64,000 nt of DNA from Olsenella sp. (GCA_022648325.1 JALCMG010000008.1:54325-118324), one strand, 5' to 3'. Shown: positions 9,684-18,044, numbered from the stretch's first letter. Notes: generated by a model not told the origin, from the sequence alone. Translations and numbers: made by a program.

Positions 9684-11120
9684 ATGAGTTACCCAATCGT
9701 AAGGCTCACGAGCATCTCGTTGACCAATTTCAAGAACGTTCGCCATGGTGAAGTACAGCTGAGACACGTCGAGGGACACCCGGCGGACATCCTCGCTCTC
9801 TATGGTCAAAATGGCTCTGGGAAAACTTCTCTCATCAATGCGCTATGGGTCTTGAAGAGCTGCCTAACGGGGGTCTCACTTTCCCGACGGGCTCAGACCT
9901 TCATCTCGTACGGTTGTTCAAGCGCAACCATTGCCTTTGGGTTTAAGGTGTTGGGGGCTTCGAAGTGGTATAGGGTGGTTTACGAGGTCACGCTGTCACG
10001 TCGCGACTCCGATGGTTTGGTGGATGCAACGGGGGTGCAAGGCATCCTCCCCGTCTTCATCTCGCGTGAAGTGCTTAAGATTGCAGCGGAAGATGGAACA
10101 TCTTCTGCTCGGCTGCGTACGATTATGGACACGGGGCGAGGCGATACCTTTGGCCCGGATACCATGAGGCGCTACTTTTCTGGCGACAGCAAAGACATTA
10201 TCTTTGACATGGCGGTTGCCAAAAGGGTCTCTCAGAGGGAGTCTCGGTCGTTCATCTTTTCTCGGGAATTCAAAGATTTGCGAGCAGATAATCAACCGCA
10301 CGTGCGTCGAAATGCATTAGACAAATCGGTCGACGAACTGCTAGACGATTGCCGAACCGTTCTCGATGCGCTCACTTTCTATGGGCTTGATGGGTTATTT
10401 GTAGTTGATACTGCTTCTGTTGACACGATGGGGCTGTCTGCATTGCCGCTGTTCTTTCGCATGGGTGCCGGTGAAGGAAGCAGGATTGCGGGCCACGCGA
10501 TTCTTAAGGCAGACACTCCTGTTAACATTCCCGACAGGCTGCTATCGGTCACAAAAAGAATCGTTTCTAGTCTTAACATCGTTCTGCGTCAGATTGTCCC
10601 CGGCCTTGAGATTGAAGTCCGCGAGATGGGCGAAGTCACTCTCGATGATGGGAGCGACGGTCAGCGTATACAGCTCCTCTCTAGGCGAGGAGATGTTGTG
10701 CTGCCGTTCGATTGCGAATCCGAAGGCATCAAGAAGATTGTCTCTGTACTGCAGATACTGATTCTCATGTATAACGAGCCCTCGGTTACTGTTGCTATAG
10801 ACGAGCTTGACTCAGGCGTCTTCGAGTATCTGCTGGGCGAGCTTCTCGGGATTATTGCAGATGGGGGAAGAGGCCAACTTATTTTTACCTCGCATAATCT
10901 AAGGCCGCTTGAAACTCTAGATAAGCAGTTCATTGTGTTTACGAGTACCGATTCCAATAATCGCTACGTTCGCATGAGGGGGGTGAAGGAGACCAACAAT
11001 CTCCGAAGCCTCTACTTCAGGAGCATTGTTCTCGGCGACTCTGAGACGGGGCTCTATGAGTACACAAGCAATGGCGAGGTTGCCTACGCTATGCGCCAGG
11101 CCGGTGAGAACATTGAGTAA
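9684..11120 (+). CDS. AAA family ATPase, first gene of an ATPase/Toprim defence-like pair
   Basis: The 478-residue protein is an SMC/Rad50-like ATPase of the AAA_15/AAA_21 type. It begins with the typical SISLTNFKNVRHGEV strand. Motifs are Walker A (LYGQNGSGKTSL, about 37-48), an ABC-like signature region (FDCESEGIKK, about 345-354), Walker B (VTVAIDELDSG, about 371-381) and the switch His (FTSHN). The partner overlaps its 3' end. Pairs of this ATPase with a small Toprim/RloB-like protein are known from abortive-infection and anti-phage loci (AbiL-like, RloAB, PARIS); which type this is cannot be settled by eye. Clear GGAG site 6 bases before the ATG. Composition is AT-richer than the neighbours, suggesting transfer. 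Confidence 0.85.
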   Translation: MSYPIVRLTSISLTNFKNVRHGEVQLRHVEGHPADILALYGQNGSGKTSLINALWVLKSCLTGVSLSRRAQTFISYGCSSATIAFGFKVLGASKWYRVVYEVTLSRRDSDGLVDATGVQGILPVFISREVLKIAAEDGTSSARLRTIMDTGRGDTFGPDTMRRYFSGDSKDIIFDMAVAKRVSQRESRSFIFSREFKDLRADNQPHVRRNALDKSVDELLDDCRTVLDALTFYGLDGLFVVDTASVDTMGLSALPLFFRMGAGEGSRIAGHAILKADTPVNIPDRLLSVTKRIVSSLNIVLRQIVPGLEIEVREMGEVTLDDGSDGQRIQLLSRRGDVVLPFDCESEGIKKIVSVLQILILMYNEPSVTVAIDELDSGVFEYLLGELLGIIADGGRGQLIFTSHNLRPLETLDKQFIVFTSTDSNNRYVRMRGVKETNNLRSLYFRSIVLGDSETGLYEYTSNGEVAYAMRQAGENIE

Positions 11121-11802
11121 GAAGGTTGTTTTCATAATTGTAGAGGGCCCAACTGACGAAGAGGCCCTTCACGTGCTGTTTGAACGTGCGTTGGCCGATG
11201 CTCGCGTGCACATTCATGTCGTTCATGGTGACATAACTTCTAAGAAAGGGATCACTCCGGCTAACGTAAGCAAATCCCTATACGAAATGGTGAAGTCCTA
11301 CGCTGACAACAACGGACTCAGGCGTAGCGACTTTGCAAGAGTTATCCACCTGATGGATACGGATGGCGCGTTCGTTGATAACTCTGTGGTGGCAGAGAAT
11401 CTCACGGCAACTCGGCCCCAGTACTTTGATGACGAAATTCGCTGTCGCGATTCGAGCAGAATCGTTCAACGTAATGATCAAAAGTCAAAGGTAATGAGGC
11501 GACTCGCTGTGTTGCCCAATGTTTGGGGTGCCATTCCCTACGAGCCATTTTATATGTCTTGCAATCTTGATCACGTGCTGTATAACCTGAGAAACCTGAG
11601 TGATGAGGAGAAGGCGAGAGAAGCCATTCGCTTCTCTCGGAAGTACCACGATGACATTCCTGGGTTCCTGAATTACATCTGTCACTCAGCCTTTTCTGTG
11701 TCAGGAACCCGGAAAGAAACCTGGCAGTTCATAGAGGGGGATAACGAGTCGCTGCATCGTCATTCAAACCTTGGAAATCTGTTCGAACGGGATGACGACT
11801 GA
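11104..11802 (+). CDS. Toprim/RloB-like partner protein
   Basis: The product of about 232 residues opens with KKVVFIIVEGPTDEEAL, the glutamate-bearing first Toprim motif (EGxTDxxxL). It continues to IHLMDTDGAFVD, the DxD Toprim motif. This suggests a metal-dependent nuclease or OLD-like effector controlled by the upstream ATPase. The rest (GAIPYEPFYMSCNLDHVLYN and a C-terminal region with SGTRKETWQF) is typical of RloB-like partners. The start is either GTG 11104 or TTG 11113; both overlap the end of the ATPase gene, implying coupled translation. The next feature downstream is an orphan CRISPR-type repeat. Confidence 0.75.
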   Translation: MRTLSKKVVFIIVEGPTDEEALHVLFERALADARVHIHVVHGDITSKKGITPANVSKSLYEMVKSYADNNGLRRSDFARVIHLMDTDGAFVDNSVVAENLTATRPQYFDDEIRCRDSSRIVQRNDQKSKVMRRLAVLPNVWGAIPYEPFYMSCNLDHVLYNLRNLSDEEKAREAIRFSRKYHDDIPGFLNYICHSAFSVSGTRKETWQFIEGDNESLHRHSNLGNLFERDDD

Positions 11803-11873
11803 TGACTCGGTGGCTTAGGCGCTGATCTAGCTCGGTCGCGACTCCGCTTGCCTAATACCGGCTATAGCGTGTG

Positions 11874-11905
11874 GTCGCCCCTCGTATGAGGGGCGTGGAT
11901 TGAAT
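11874..11905 (+). CRISPR. Single orphan CRISPR repeat of type I-C appearance
   Basis: The 32-bp sequence starts GTCGCCCCTC and ends GTGGATTGAAT. It contains the hairpin GCCCCTC/GAGGGGC, with loop GTAT. This matches the general layout of type I-C repeats (GTCGC, palindrome, GTGGATTGAAAT), here one A short. No second copy follows at repeat-plus-spacer distance and no cas genes are in the window, so it is a remnant or a stand-alone repeat, not an array. Confidence 0.5.
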
Positions 11906-12052
11906 AAGGGCCTCCGGTGGCCCGGGCAAGTCCTCCAGGGTATGAACTTGAGCGTGAGATTTATCTTGGCAAACGCTCTCAGCCTGAATTGCCACTTGCG
12001 TGAGCTTATGAGCTGGCAATGTTCGTTCCCGCGCTACCGATGAACCCCGAAC

Positions 12053-12091
12053 TGCATGCAAAAGCCGACTTCTGTGGGTTTGCCTTGGCTG
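12053..12091 (+). repeat. GCAAAAGCCGA/TGTGGGTT motif, copy A
   Basis: ATGCAAAAGCCGA, then TGTGGGTTTGCCTTG after a short gap; the order and spacing match the copy at 24430-24479. Confidence 0.45.
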
Positions 12092-12200
12092 GGGAGTGCG
12101 AGTGATCTGTCCCGCGCGGCGCTTGAACCAATTACCTCGAGCGGCCAACAGGGAAAACGCGGATCCCGCCCTCTGCTGGAGGGCAGCAGCTACATGGAGC

Positions 12201-12252
12201 CAGCCCTCGCACGAGAAAACAACCCACATATGCAGACATCCGTGCGTAATTT
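12201..12252 (-). repeat. GCAAAAGCCGA/TGTGGGTT motif, copy B (inverted)
   Basis: On the minus strand it reads AAATTACGCACGG, then CATATGTGGGTTGTTTTC and TGCGAGGGCTG. This lines up base for base with most of the copy at 24430-24479 (AAATTACGTGCAAAA, ATATGTGGGTTATTTTCC, TGCAAGGG). Confidence 0.5.
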
Positions 12253-12587
12253 CGAGATTCCTCGTGGCGCGCACACCCCTCCGGAGACAATTCGGCCATG
12301 GATTGCACCCCGTTGCCCTGACGCCCGCTGGCCGCCGTGCTCTGGAGACGCCGCGCTTACCCTTGACGAACCTGCTCCTAGCTCCCAAAGTGGAAAGACT
12401 CAAACCAGCGAACGTCTCAAGGCATCGCGCCCGCCATCTTGAGCGCAACTGCTGCCCTCAGCACGTGCATCCTCAACGGAAATTCCCGCCAGTGTGCCCA
12501 CCGCTTAACTAAGCAATCGGCAAAAAGGTGGCAACAAATCGAAATAATCCTTGAATCCTCATTGCTAATGCAACAGCGGAAGACAAG

Positions 12588-12659
12588 GTAGCTGCCCATG
12601 CCAGTCCCATGATGGTGCTTGCGACGGCATCATCGGGAGGGACGGCAATGGGCAGCTAC
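12588..12659. repeat. 72-nt hairpin at the start of the IS30-like remnant
   Basis: GTAGCTGCCCAT (12588-12599) is the perfect reverse complement of ATGGGCAGCTAC (12648-12659). The interval between also pairs in part (GCC with GGC, GTCCC with GGGAC, GATG with CATC). The right arm contains the likely transposase ATG (12648), so the hairpin could be both the element's end and a device that limits translation. Confidence 0.55.
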
Positions 12660-12827
12660 GGCCATCCTGGCATCGCCGAGCGAGAGGGCATCATGGCCCG
12701 CCGGGGGGACCACGGGGGCGTCAGCCGGATGGCCAGGGAGGCCGGCCGCGACAGGTCGACCGTGTCGGGGGAGATCGCCCGCGACGGCTGGCAGGCCTCG
12801 ACGGGACGCCGCCACCGCGCCTGTGTT
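12648..12827 (+). pseudogene. IS30-like transposase, N-terminal fragment
   Basis: About 60 residues from MGSYGHPGIAEREGIMARRG to ASTGRRHRA. They contain a helix-turn-helix of the IS30 kind (SRMAREAGRDRSTVSGEIARDG, the family's I-A-x-x-L-G-R-S-x-S-T-I-S-R-E-L-R-R-N pattern). The frame runs into the IS21-like end sequence and stops at 12902. Confidence 0.6.
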
Positions 12828-12889
12828 TTGTCAACCAGCTTTGAGCGGAAATCGCATCGCTTTTTGAGCAGCATCCGCAGCGGTTCTGC

Positions 12890-13351
12890 TCAGCTTTTCT
12901 GAGCACCTCCCTGCATGAGGGCGTGCCTCACGCGGTAGGACTCGCCCCTGAAGCGCAGGAGCCTGCCGTGGTGGACGACCCTGTCGATGACCGCCGCGGC
13001 CATCTGGTCGTCGCCGAACACCGCGCCCCACCTCGAGAACTCGAGGTTGGTGGTGAACACGACCGACTGCGACTCGTAGGCCGACGACACCACCTGGAAC
13101 AGCAGCCTCGCGCCGTCTGCGTCGAGGGGAAGGAACCCCAGCTCGTCGACTACGAGCAGCTCCGCCCGGCCGATCTGGGCGAGCTCCCGGTCGAGCCTGC
13201 CTTCGTCGCGGGCGCGCCTGAGGCGCATCACCAGCGACGATGCCGTGAAGAAGCGCGCCTCGGCCCTCGCCTGGCAGCACGCCGTGCACAGGGCCGAGGC
13301 CATGTGCGTCTTGCCGGTGCCCACGTCGCCCATGAGCACGAGGTCCTCCCT
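12890..13351 (-). pseudogene. istB: IstB-like ATPase of an IS21-family element, truncated at the N-terminus
   Basis: The frame reads EDLVLMGDVGTGKTHMASAL (Walker A), LLVVDELGFLPLD (Walker B) and SVVFTTNLEFSRWG, the hallmark IstB motifs, to the stop at 12890. A normal IstB has about 250 residues; only about 150 are left. The missing N-terminal domain and the rest of istA were removed by one deletion that joins the two genes near 13352. Confidence 0.8.
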
Positions 13352-13352
13352 G

Positions 13353-13754
13353 CGCCGTGCCGGGCGCCCACTCCAGCTCCAGGTACCCGTCCCGCAGCGA
13401 GGGCCCGGCGTGCTCGCGCCTCCACAGGGCCACGTACCTGCAGACCGACGGGTACGACCCGGAGTACCCGAGGTCGGAGACCATCCTGTCGTATATCCTC
13501 CTCGCAGTGTGGCGCTGCTTGCGGGGCCTGCCCAGATCCCCCTCGAGCACCCCGTCGATCCAGCCCCGGTAGGCCTCCGTGGCCGGCCAGGGCCGCCGCT
13601 CGGGAACCGGCGCGGCGGGGGACATGTCCCCCATGTCGGCGTACTTGGCCACCGTGTTGCGGCTCACGCCGAGCTCTCTGGAGATCTGCGCCCCGGGGAC
13701 TCCCCGCGCGTCCATCTCGCGTATATCCTGTTGTGTGCCAAGGGACACGGTCAT
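13353..13754 (-). pseudogene. istA: IstA-like transposase of an IS21-family element, N-terminal 134 residues
   Basis: From the ATG at 13754, after a strong GGAGGAGGAAGGG ribosome site, the frame begins MTVSLGTQQDIREM. It continues through a helix-turn-helix (GAQISRELGVSRNTVAKY) and the IstA tract TARRIYDRMVSDLGYSGSY to ELEWAPGTAQ. In full-length IstA that tract leads into the DDE catalytic core; here it passes straight into istB sequence. The DDE domain is therefore absent and the element cannot transpose by itself. Confidence 0.8.
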
Positions 13755-14106
13755 CTTCCCTTCCTCCTCCGGGCGGGGCTCGCCAAAGTCTTTCCGCCCA
13801 GGGGAAACATAGACGGGGCCGCGTCCCTTGCGCTTCGGAACGCGGCCCCTCTTGCGACAACTGCTCAATTCCCGATGCGCACGGTGCCCGATATCCCGTG
13901 CGACATCCGCGCAGTTCCTATTGAATACAAACAGCGCCTCCACGGCGCAGTCGAAGGCCGATGCGAGGAGGGCTTCATCGACGCGTCGTCGCTGTCGGGG
14001 GCCCCGGTCCCCGTGCGGCCCCGAGGGCCCCTCGCCGGAGGTCGAGGAGAGGGCGCGCCTGCTCGTCGCCGAGGCGACCGAGTCTGCGGGGAGGGCGGCG
14101 TGACGC

Positions 14107-14327
14107 GGATGCTGCAGGATGTGGGCATCGGCTCTGGGGAGCCACCGCCCCGGGCGGCATGACACCAACGTTCGGCACGCAACCGCGCGGGGACTCCCGG
14201 GGGTGGGTTTTGAGGCCAAACCCCTCCGTGAACTCCGATATGCGGTGCTTTGCGGTGGAAATAACACCGGCTTGCAACCGAGGATCGTTCTCGAACGAGC
14301 CGGTAGGGGGTGACGTGAGGGATTACC
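14107..14327. other. Gene-free interval after the IS remnants
   Basis: I see no gene, terminator or repeat here beyond a short GGGTTT/AAACCC hairpin near 14206-14225. It separates the IS block from the 3' end of the nucleotidase gene. Confidence 0.4.
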
Positions 14328-16508
14328 CTACTTTGCCTTGCGCCGGGTGAAGATTCCGATTGCGACGAGCACGCCGCCTGCTGCGAAAAGCTCTGCCCAG
14401 CCAGTGGGAGATGCGTCAGATGTGTCGGGTATGCGCTCGGCATTGGGAACTCGCGGAGCCGGTTTAGCGCTTGCCTGCACTGGAGGCTCGTCTGGTAAGG
14501 GGGCTGGCGTTGGCGAAGCCTCTTCCTCTCCGCCTGAAGGCTTTTCGCCTTCGCCTGTGCTGGGGGTGCTGGGCCTAGGCATGGTGTCGAAGTTCACGTA
14601 GGTTGCACCCGAATCCTCAAGGTGCACGTCATCAGATGCCAGGAGCTGGATCTGGTTGATAGAGTCACCAAAAGCTGCAGCCTGCTCGTCAGTGAGGTCC
14701 ATCTCGACGTGCGTCTGCCCTGCGTACGGCGTAAGCATGATGCCGTTAGCATCTGTGACAGCACCGGTGTCGGATATTGGCCAGTAGCCAAAATCGATGC
14801 CATTAACTGCGACGTGTGCGTAGGTCGGCCGGGTCTCGCCAGCAGTAAACGAAAGCCCACACACGTCAAACGATACGTGGTTGCCGGTCTTCTGAAGGTT
14901 CGCGAACCCTACGGAGTGGCGGCGCACGGCTGGCATTACCTTGCCAGCGTGGCTTTGAAGCCACGAGACCGTGGCGTCAAGGTCTATGTAGCCAGTCTCG
15001 ATGTAGTCTTTTCCCTGCTTGAAAACGGTGAAGTTGTCACCACCCGAGAGGAGGAACGAGTTGCCAGCCACGCGATAGGTTGCGTTGTCATCCACCTCTC
15101 GGCCGTTCACCTGGACGGAGAAGACCTCGCCGCGCAGGTTGCTGTTCTCATCGGTCACGAGCCTGTAGGCGTAGGTCACGTTGTCGGAAAGGCCGAGCCA
15201 GAGCACTGGTCGCTTGTTGCCCGGCTGCCATTGCTGGTTGAGAAGCTCCTTCAGCTGTGCGCCAGTGAGGGTTACAAGGGCATTTGCGTTGCCAAAGGGC
15301 AGCACGTCGTGCGCCTCCATGTAGGTGATGACCCCGTCGCCGTTGGGGTCAAGCTCATTGCGCAAACCACCCGAGTTAACTACGCCGATGTCTGCCGTAT
15401 TGGCGCCCATCTTGTCATTCGTGGCATCAAGGGTTGCCGTTGCCACGAGCGTGCCAAGCGTTGACTCGCTTCCGCGGTTCTCTTGGTTGCCGGCCGACAC
15501 AGTCTGGTTGAGGCTTGGATTGCCAGTTGCACGGGCGAGCGTCGTGTCTCCCAGCGCGTTGGGGAGTATCGTGCCCACCTGCTCGCCGCCAACCTCCTTT
15601 GCCTTTGCTTCGGCGGCATCGGCAATGCCCTTGGCTGTGGCGTCCTCGGGAGCGTCCTTGGCCACCTGGTCGACCTTGGCACCAACCGTGAGGTTGGCGG
15701 AGTCATCCCACGAGAGATCGATGGTTGCCAGCGCCAATCCATAGTGGTCTGCCTGCACGATTGGCGCTCCGGCATCGGTTGCGCTCTCGGCCTGAACGTG
15801 CGTGTGCCCCGCCACAACCGCATCGACGTCGGGGGAGAGGCCCTTGAGGGCATCCGTTCCCTCGTGCGCGAGGACAACAACGGCGTCTGCCTCACCGTTC
15901 GATGGGTCGTCGTCCTTTAGCTGGCGTGCGTAGTAGTCGACCGACTTCACGATCGAGCTGGTCGTGATGCCACCGAGAAGAGACGGGTTTACCGCGCTGG
16001 GGAGGGATTCGAGAGTTGCTCCCACAAAGGCCACCGTCTTGCCGGAGATGACCTGCGCTGTATAGGCAGGGATCTTAGAGGTATCAACGCCGTTCAGGTT
16101 TGCCGCCACGTACTGCACGGGCGAGAAGTACGGGATGACGCGGTCATAGAGGTCGGCGATGCCGTTGTCAAACTCGTGGTTGCCGGTCGCCGAGACAGTG
16201 AGCCCCATGGCCTTGAGCTGGTCCATTGCGGGGGTGTCACGCTGTATGGACGAGGCAAAGTAGGAGGCGTTGATGTTGTCTCCCGCAGACACCAGAGTCG
16301 TGGTGCTTGCCCCGTAGGCTGCGCGTTCTTGGTCGATCGTGCCGGCGAGGCGGGCGCCGTTCTCGATGTGCCCGTGGAAGTCGGTTATCGCAAGAACGTG
16401 AACCTGGGCCTGCTCTGCGAATGCAGCGGCGGGAGTGCCGAGAAGCACTGCCAAGGTGGCGCAGAGGCAGACAATGGCACGTAGGAAACAAGTGGGCGTT
16501 CGCCTCAT
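14328..16508 (-). CDS. Cell-wall-anchored 5'-nucleotidase / 2',3'-cyclic phosphodiesterase (UshA-like)
   Basis: The 726-residue surface enzyme is predicted to hydrolyse nucleotides outside the cell to salvage nucleosides and phosphate. The start at 16508 gives a classic signal peptide (MRRTPTCFLRAIVCLC... cut after AFA) and has GGAGG 6 bases upstream. The calcineurin-like metal motifs are LAITDFHGHIENG, VSAGDNIN, TGNHEFDNG and AGHTHVQ. The C-terminal 5'-nucleotidase domain includes NSGGLRNELD. After a Pro/Ser-rich linker the tail reads RIPDTSD, then a hydrophobic segment and RRKAK. This is the layout of a sortase signal with a non-canonical IPDTS in place of LPxTG. Confidence 0.92.
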   Translation of the reverse strand: MRRTPTCFLRAIVCLCATLAVLLGTPAAAFAEQAQVHVLAITDFHGHIENGARLAGTIDQERAAYGASTTTLVSAGDNINASYFASSIQRDTPAMDQLKAMGLTVSATGNHEFDNGIADLYDRVIPYFSPVQYVAANLNGVDTSKIPAYTAQVISGKTVAFVGATLESLPSAVNPSLLGGITTSSIVKSVDYYARQLKDDDPSNGEADAVVVLAHEGTDALKGLSPDVDAVVAGHTHVQAESATDAGAPIVQADHYGLALATIDLSWDDSANLTVGAKVDQVAKDAPEDATAKGIADAAEAKAKEVGGEQVGTILPNALGDTTLARATGNPSLNQTVSAGNQENRGSESTLGTLVATATLDATNDKMGANTADIGVVNSGGLRNELDPNGDGVITYMEAHDVLPFGNANALVTLTGAQLKELLNQQWQPGNKRPVLWLGLSDNVTYAYRLVTDENSNLRGEVFSVQVNGREVDDNATYRVAGNSFLLSGGDNFTVFKQGKDYIETGYIDLDATVSWLQSHAGKVMPAVRRHSVGFANLQKTGNHVSFDVCGLSFTAGETRPTYAHVAVNGIDFGYWPISDTGAVTDANGIMLTPYAGQTHVEMDLTDEQAAAFGDSINQIQLLASDDVHLEDSGATYVNFDTMPRPSTPSTGEGEKPSGGEEEASPTPAPLPDEPPVQASAKPAPRVPNAERIPDTSDASPTGWAELFAAGGVLVAIGIFTRRKAK

Positions 16509-16734
16509 GGGGTCCTCCACAAGAACAGGGCCAAGCCAAGTCTTTGGCTTGGCACGCTTTAAGCTCCTCATGTCTTTATATCAGAGGGCAGGGGGCCGCG
16601 TAAGGCCTTCAGAACCCACAGCCCGCAGACGCTATGAAATACGCGAGGGACGGACGAACTGCTCCGAGTTGGCACCCAACGAAGCCGCCGAGCACTTCGA
16701 GCTGTTTCCTGCGGAGCGCCATGGAGATGCCTCC

Positions 16735-17010
16735 CTACTTTGGGGCGGCAACCGTGGTAGCTAACGCCTTGTAGAATGACTTGCGCGTTCTGTCCCAGTT
16801 GGAGCCGTGCTCGACTTCACTCTCGATGCCAGGGGTATTGAGGATTCCTGGTTGGTCATACTCCTCTTTGGTGAGCATGGCGAGCGTCCCGTCGGCCTTT
16901 TGATTGATGTGATGCAACTCATAGGGGTTGCCGTTTGCATCGACCGGTGCCCCGCCGTCCTCCATGCGCTGGAGGTTGGTTACCGTTTTTCCACCGTAGT
17001 ATCTGCCGTG
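16735..17010 (-). pseudogene. LHH-type nuclease toxin tip, fragment
   Basis: The minus-strand frame from 17010 to 16735 has no proper start and is preceded by a stop codon. It encodes HGRYYGGKTVTNLQRMEDGG, then NPYELHHINQKADGTLAML and TKEEYDQPG. The LHH-H pattern and surrounding residues match the HNH/endonuclease-VII toxins of polymorphic toxin systems, where this is the extreme C-terminus. The large carrier protein is missing and no obvious immunity gene lies alongside. It is either a decayed toxin or an orphan C-terminal cassette. Confidence 0.6.
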
Positions 17011-17165
17011 TTATGTGGTGCTCTTAAGGGAGTTTGCAGACAATCGCGGCGTTCGCTGTGTGCTTTCCGCCACCGTTCCCGTGTTTGCCGGCGGCCATGG
17101 AGCAATCCTGTGATGTCAAGTGATGCTGCCGCCATAAGTGGCAATGCGGAAGCGAGACGGGATAC

Positions 17166-18032
17166 CTACATCAGGAAGTATCCGTCGATTTTCTCGACGG
17201 AGTCGAGTATTTTTTCATCCTCTACTCCGACCGAATGGGCGAGAGCGACAGACCCCATGAGCCGCTCGCGAATGTCCGGAGAGAACGCGGTGTCAACAAG
17301 CGAGAGAAACTGCTTGGACTGTGCCGCAAGCTCTGTGCGAAAAGCCTTGATCTTCGCTCCAAGTTCGTCATTGAGCTCATTTTGATGGGTCAGCAATTCG
17401 TCGAGCAGTGCCTGCTCTTCCGCATACAGCCTGAAACGTGCGTACTCAATAGAGAGTTGAGCAACGGCTGTAGCAAGGCGTTCGAATTCCTCGGAACCAC
17501 AAAAGCTTGCAAGCAGTGCAGATAGCAGCTTGACTATGGCTTCCAGTGAGGTCCAAAGGCAGCACTCGATGTAATCGGGCTCGTCGATGAGCCCCTCGCT
17601 TAAGTCACTCGTCTTCGAGCGAAGCTCTTCGGAGAGTGCAAAGATTGCCTCGCACGTGGCAGGGGAGATTCGGCCTGCGAGCGCAGCTGCGCAGGAGTCA
17701 ATGTAGTTTGCATACAGCGTAAACACAAAGGCGCTGTAGTCCACCCCGTTCATACGCAGTGCATACGCGGCGACGGAATCCGCTATATCTGCCCAATCCT
17801 CTCCCTTGTAGAACTGTGGTAGCTTGCCCGCTTTCGCCTTCTCGAGTATTGCCAGAAGGAGAACGGTGCCCACTTTTATGCCGAGAAGCTCCTTCTCCTC
17901 TTGCTGTTGCAATAGCCCGTCAAGGTCCTCCTGAATCGTCTTGACTGCGGCAAATGCCTGAGAGGCGACGTTGCCGAACTCAGTCTGTGCAAGCAGTCCA
18001 AGCACAAGCTGCTGGATATCTTCGGCATACAT
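17166..18032 (-). CDS. Uncharacterised helical protein, second gene of a two-gene cassette
   Basis: The 288-residue protein has no family I recognise. It is predicted to be almost wholly alpha-helical and acidic, with long heptad-like stretches (LDGLLQQQEEKELLG; LLDELLTHQNELNDELGAK). A moderately hydrophobic middle includes ECCLWTSLEAIVKLLSALLASF. There is no signal peptide. It lies 12 bp downstream of the glycine-zipper protein on the same strand, so the two are surely co-expressed. The likely ribosome site is AGGGG, shortly before the ATG at 18032. A role as regulator, partner subunit or immunity-like protein of the upstream membrane protein is inference. Confidence 0.75.
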   Translation of the reverse strand: MYAEDIQQLVLGLLAQTEFGNVASQAFAAVKTIQEDLDGLLQQQEEKELLGIKVGTVLLLAILEKAKAGKLPQFYKGEDWADIADSVAAYALRMNGVDYSAFVFTLYANYIDSCAAALAGRISPATCEAIFALSEELRSKTSDLSEGLIDEPDYIECCLWTSLEAIVKLLSALLASFCGSEEFERLATAVAQLSIEYARFRLYAEEQALLDELLTHQNELNDELGAKIKAFRTELAAQSKQFLSLVDTAFSPDIRERLMGSVALAHSVGVEDEKILDSVEKIDGYFLM

Positions 18033-18044
18033 GGGATGCCCCTA

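Larger units (their letters stand above)
11803..12587. other. 785-bp gene-free interval with repeat remnants
   Basis: No convincing gene: the open frames lack ribosome sites and family features. It contains an isolated CRISPR-type repeat (11874-11905) and an inverted pair of the GCAAAAGCCGA/TGTGGGTT motif (12053-12091 and 12201-12252). The interval ends at the terminal hairpin of the IS30-like remnant. Confidence 0.55.
12588..14106. mobile_element. Nested insertion-sequence remnants (IS21-like inside IS30-like)
   Basis: The outer left part is the N-terminal piece of an IS30-like transposase (12648 to about 12827). It is interrupted by sequence beginning TGTTTTGTCAACC that carries minus-strand istB and istA fragments of an IS21-family element (12890-13754). 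After that, a frame reading ASTAQSKADARRASSTRRR (to 14103) may continue the outer gene. Near 13815-13850 there is a 10-bp GC-rich hairpin. No complete transposase remains, so the whole block is inactive on its own. Confidence 0.6.

Noticed and set aside
13245..14162. 305-codon plus-strand frame across the IS remnants
   Set aside because: It is antisense to recognisable istA and istB sequence and has no ribosome site or family features.
16435..16764. 109-codon plus-strand frame upstream of the nucleotidase
   Set aside because: Basic low-complexity composition, antisense to a clear signal peptide, no ribosome site.
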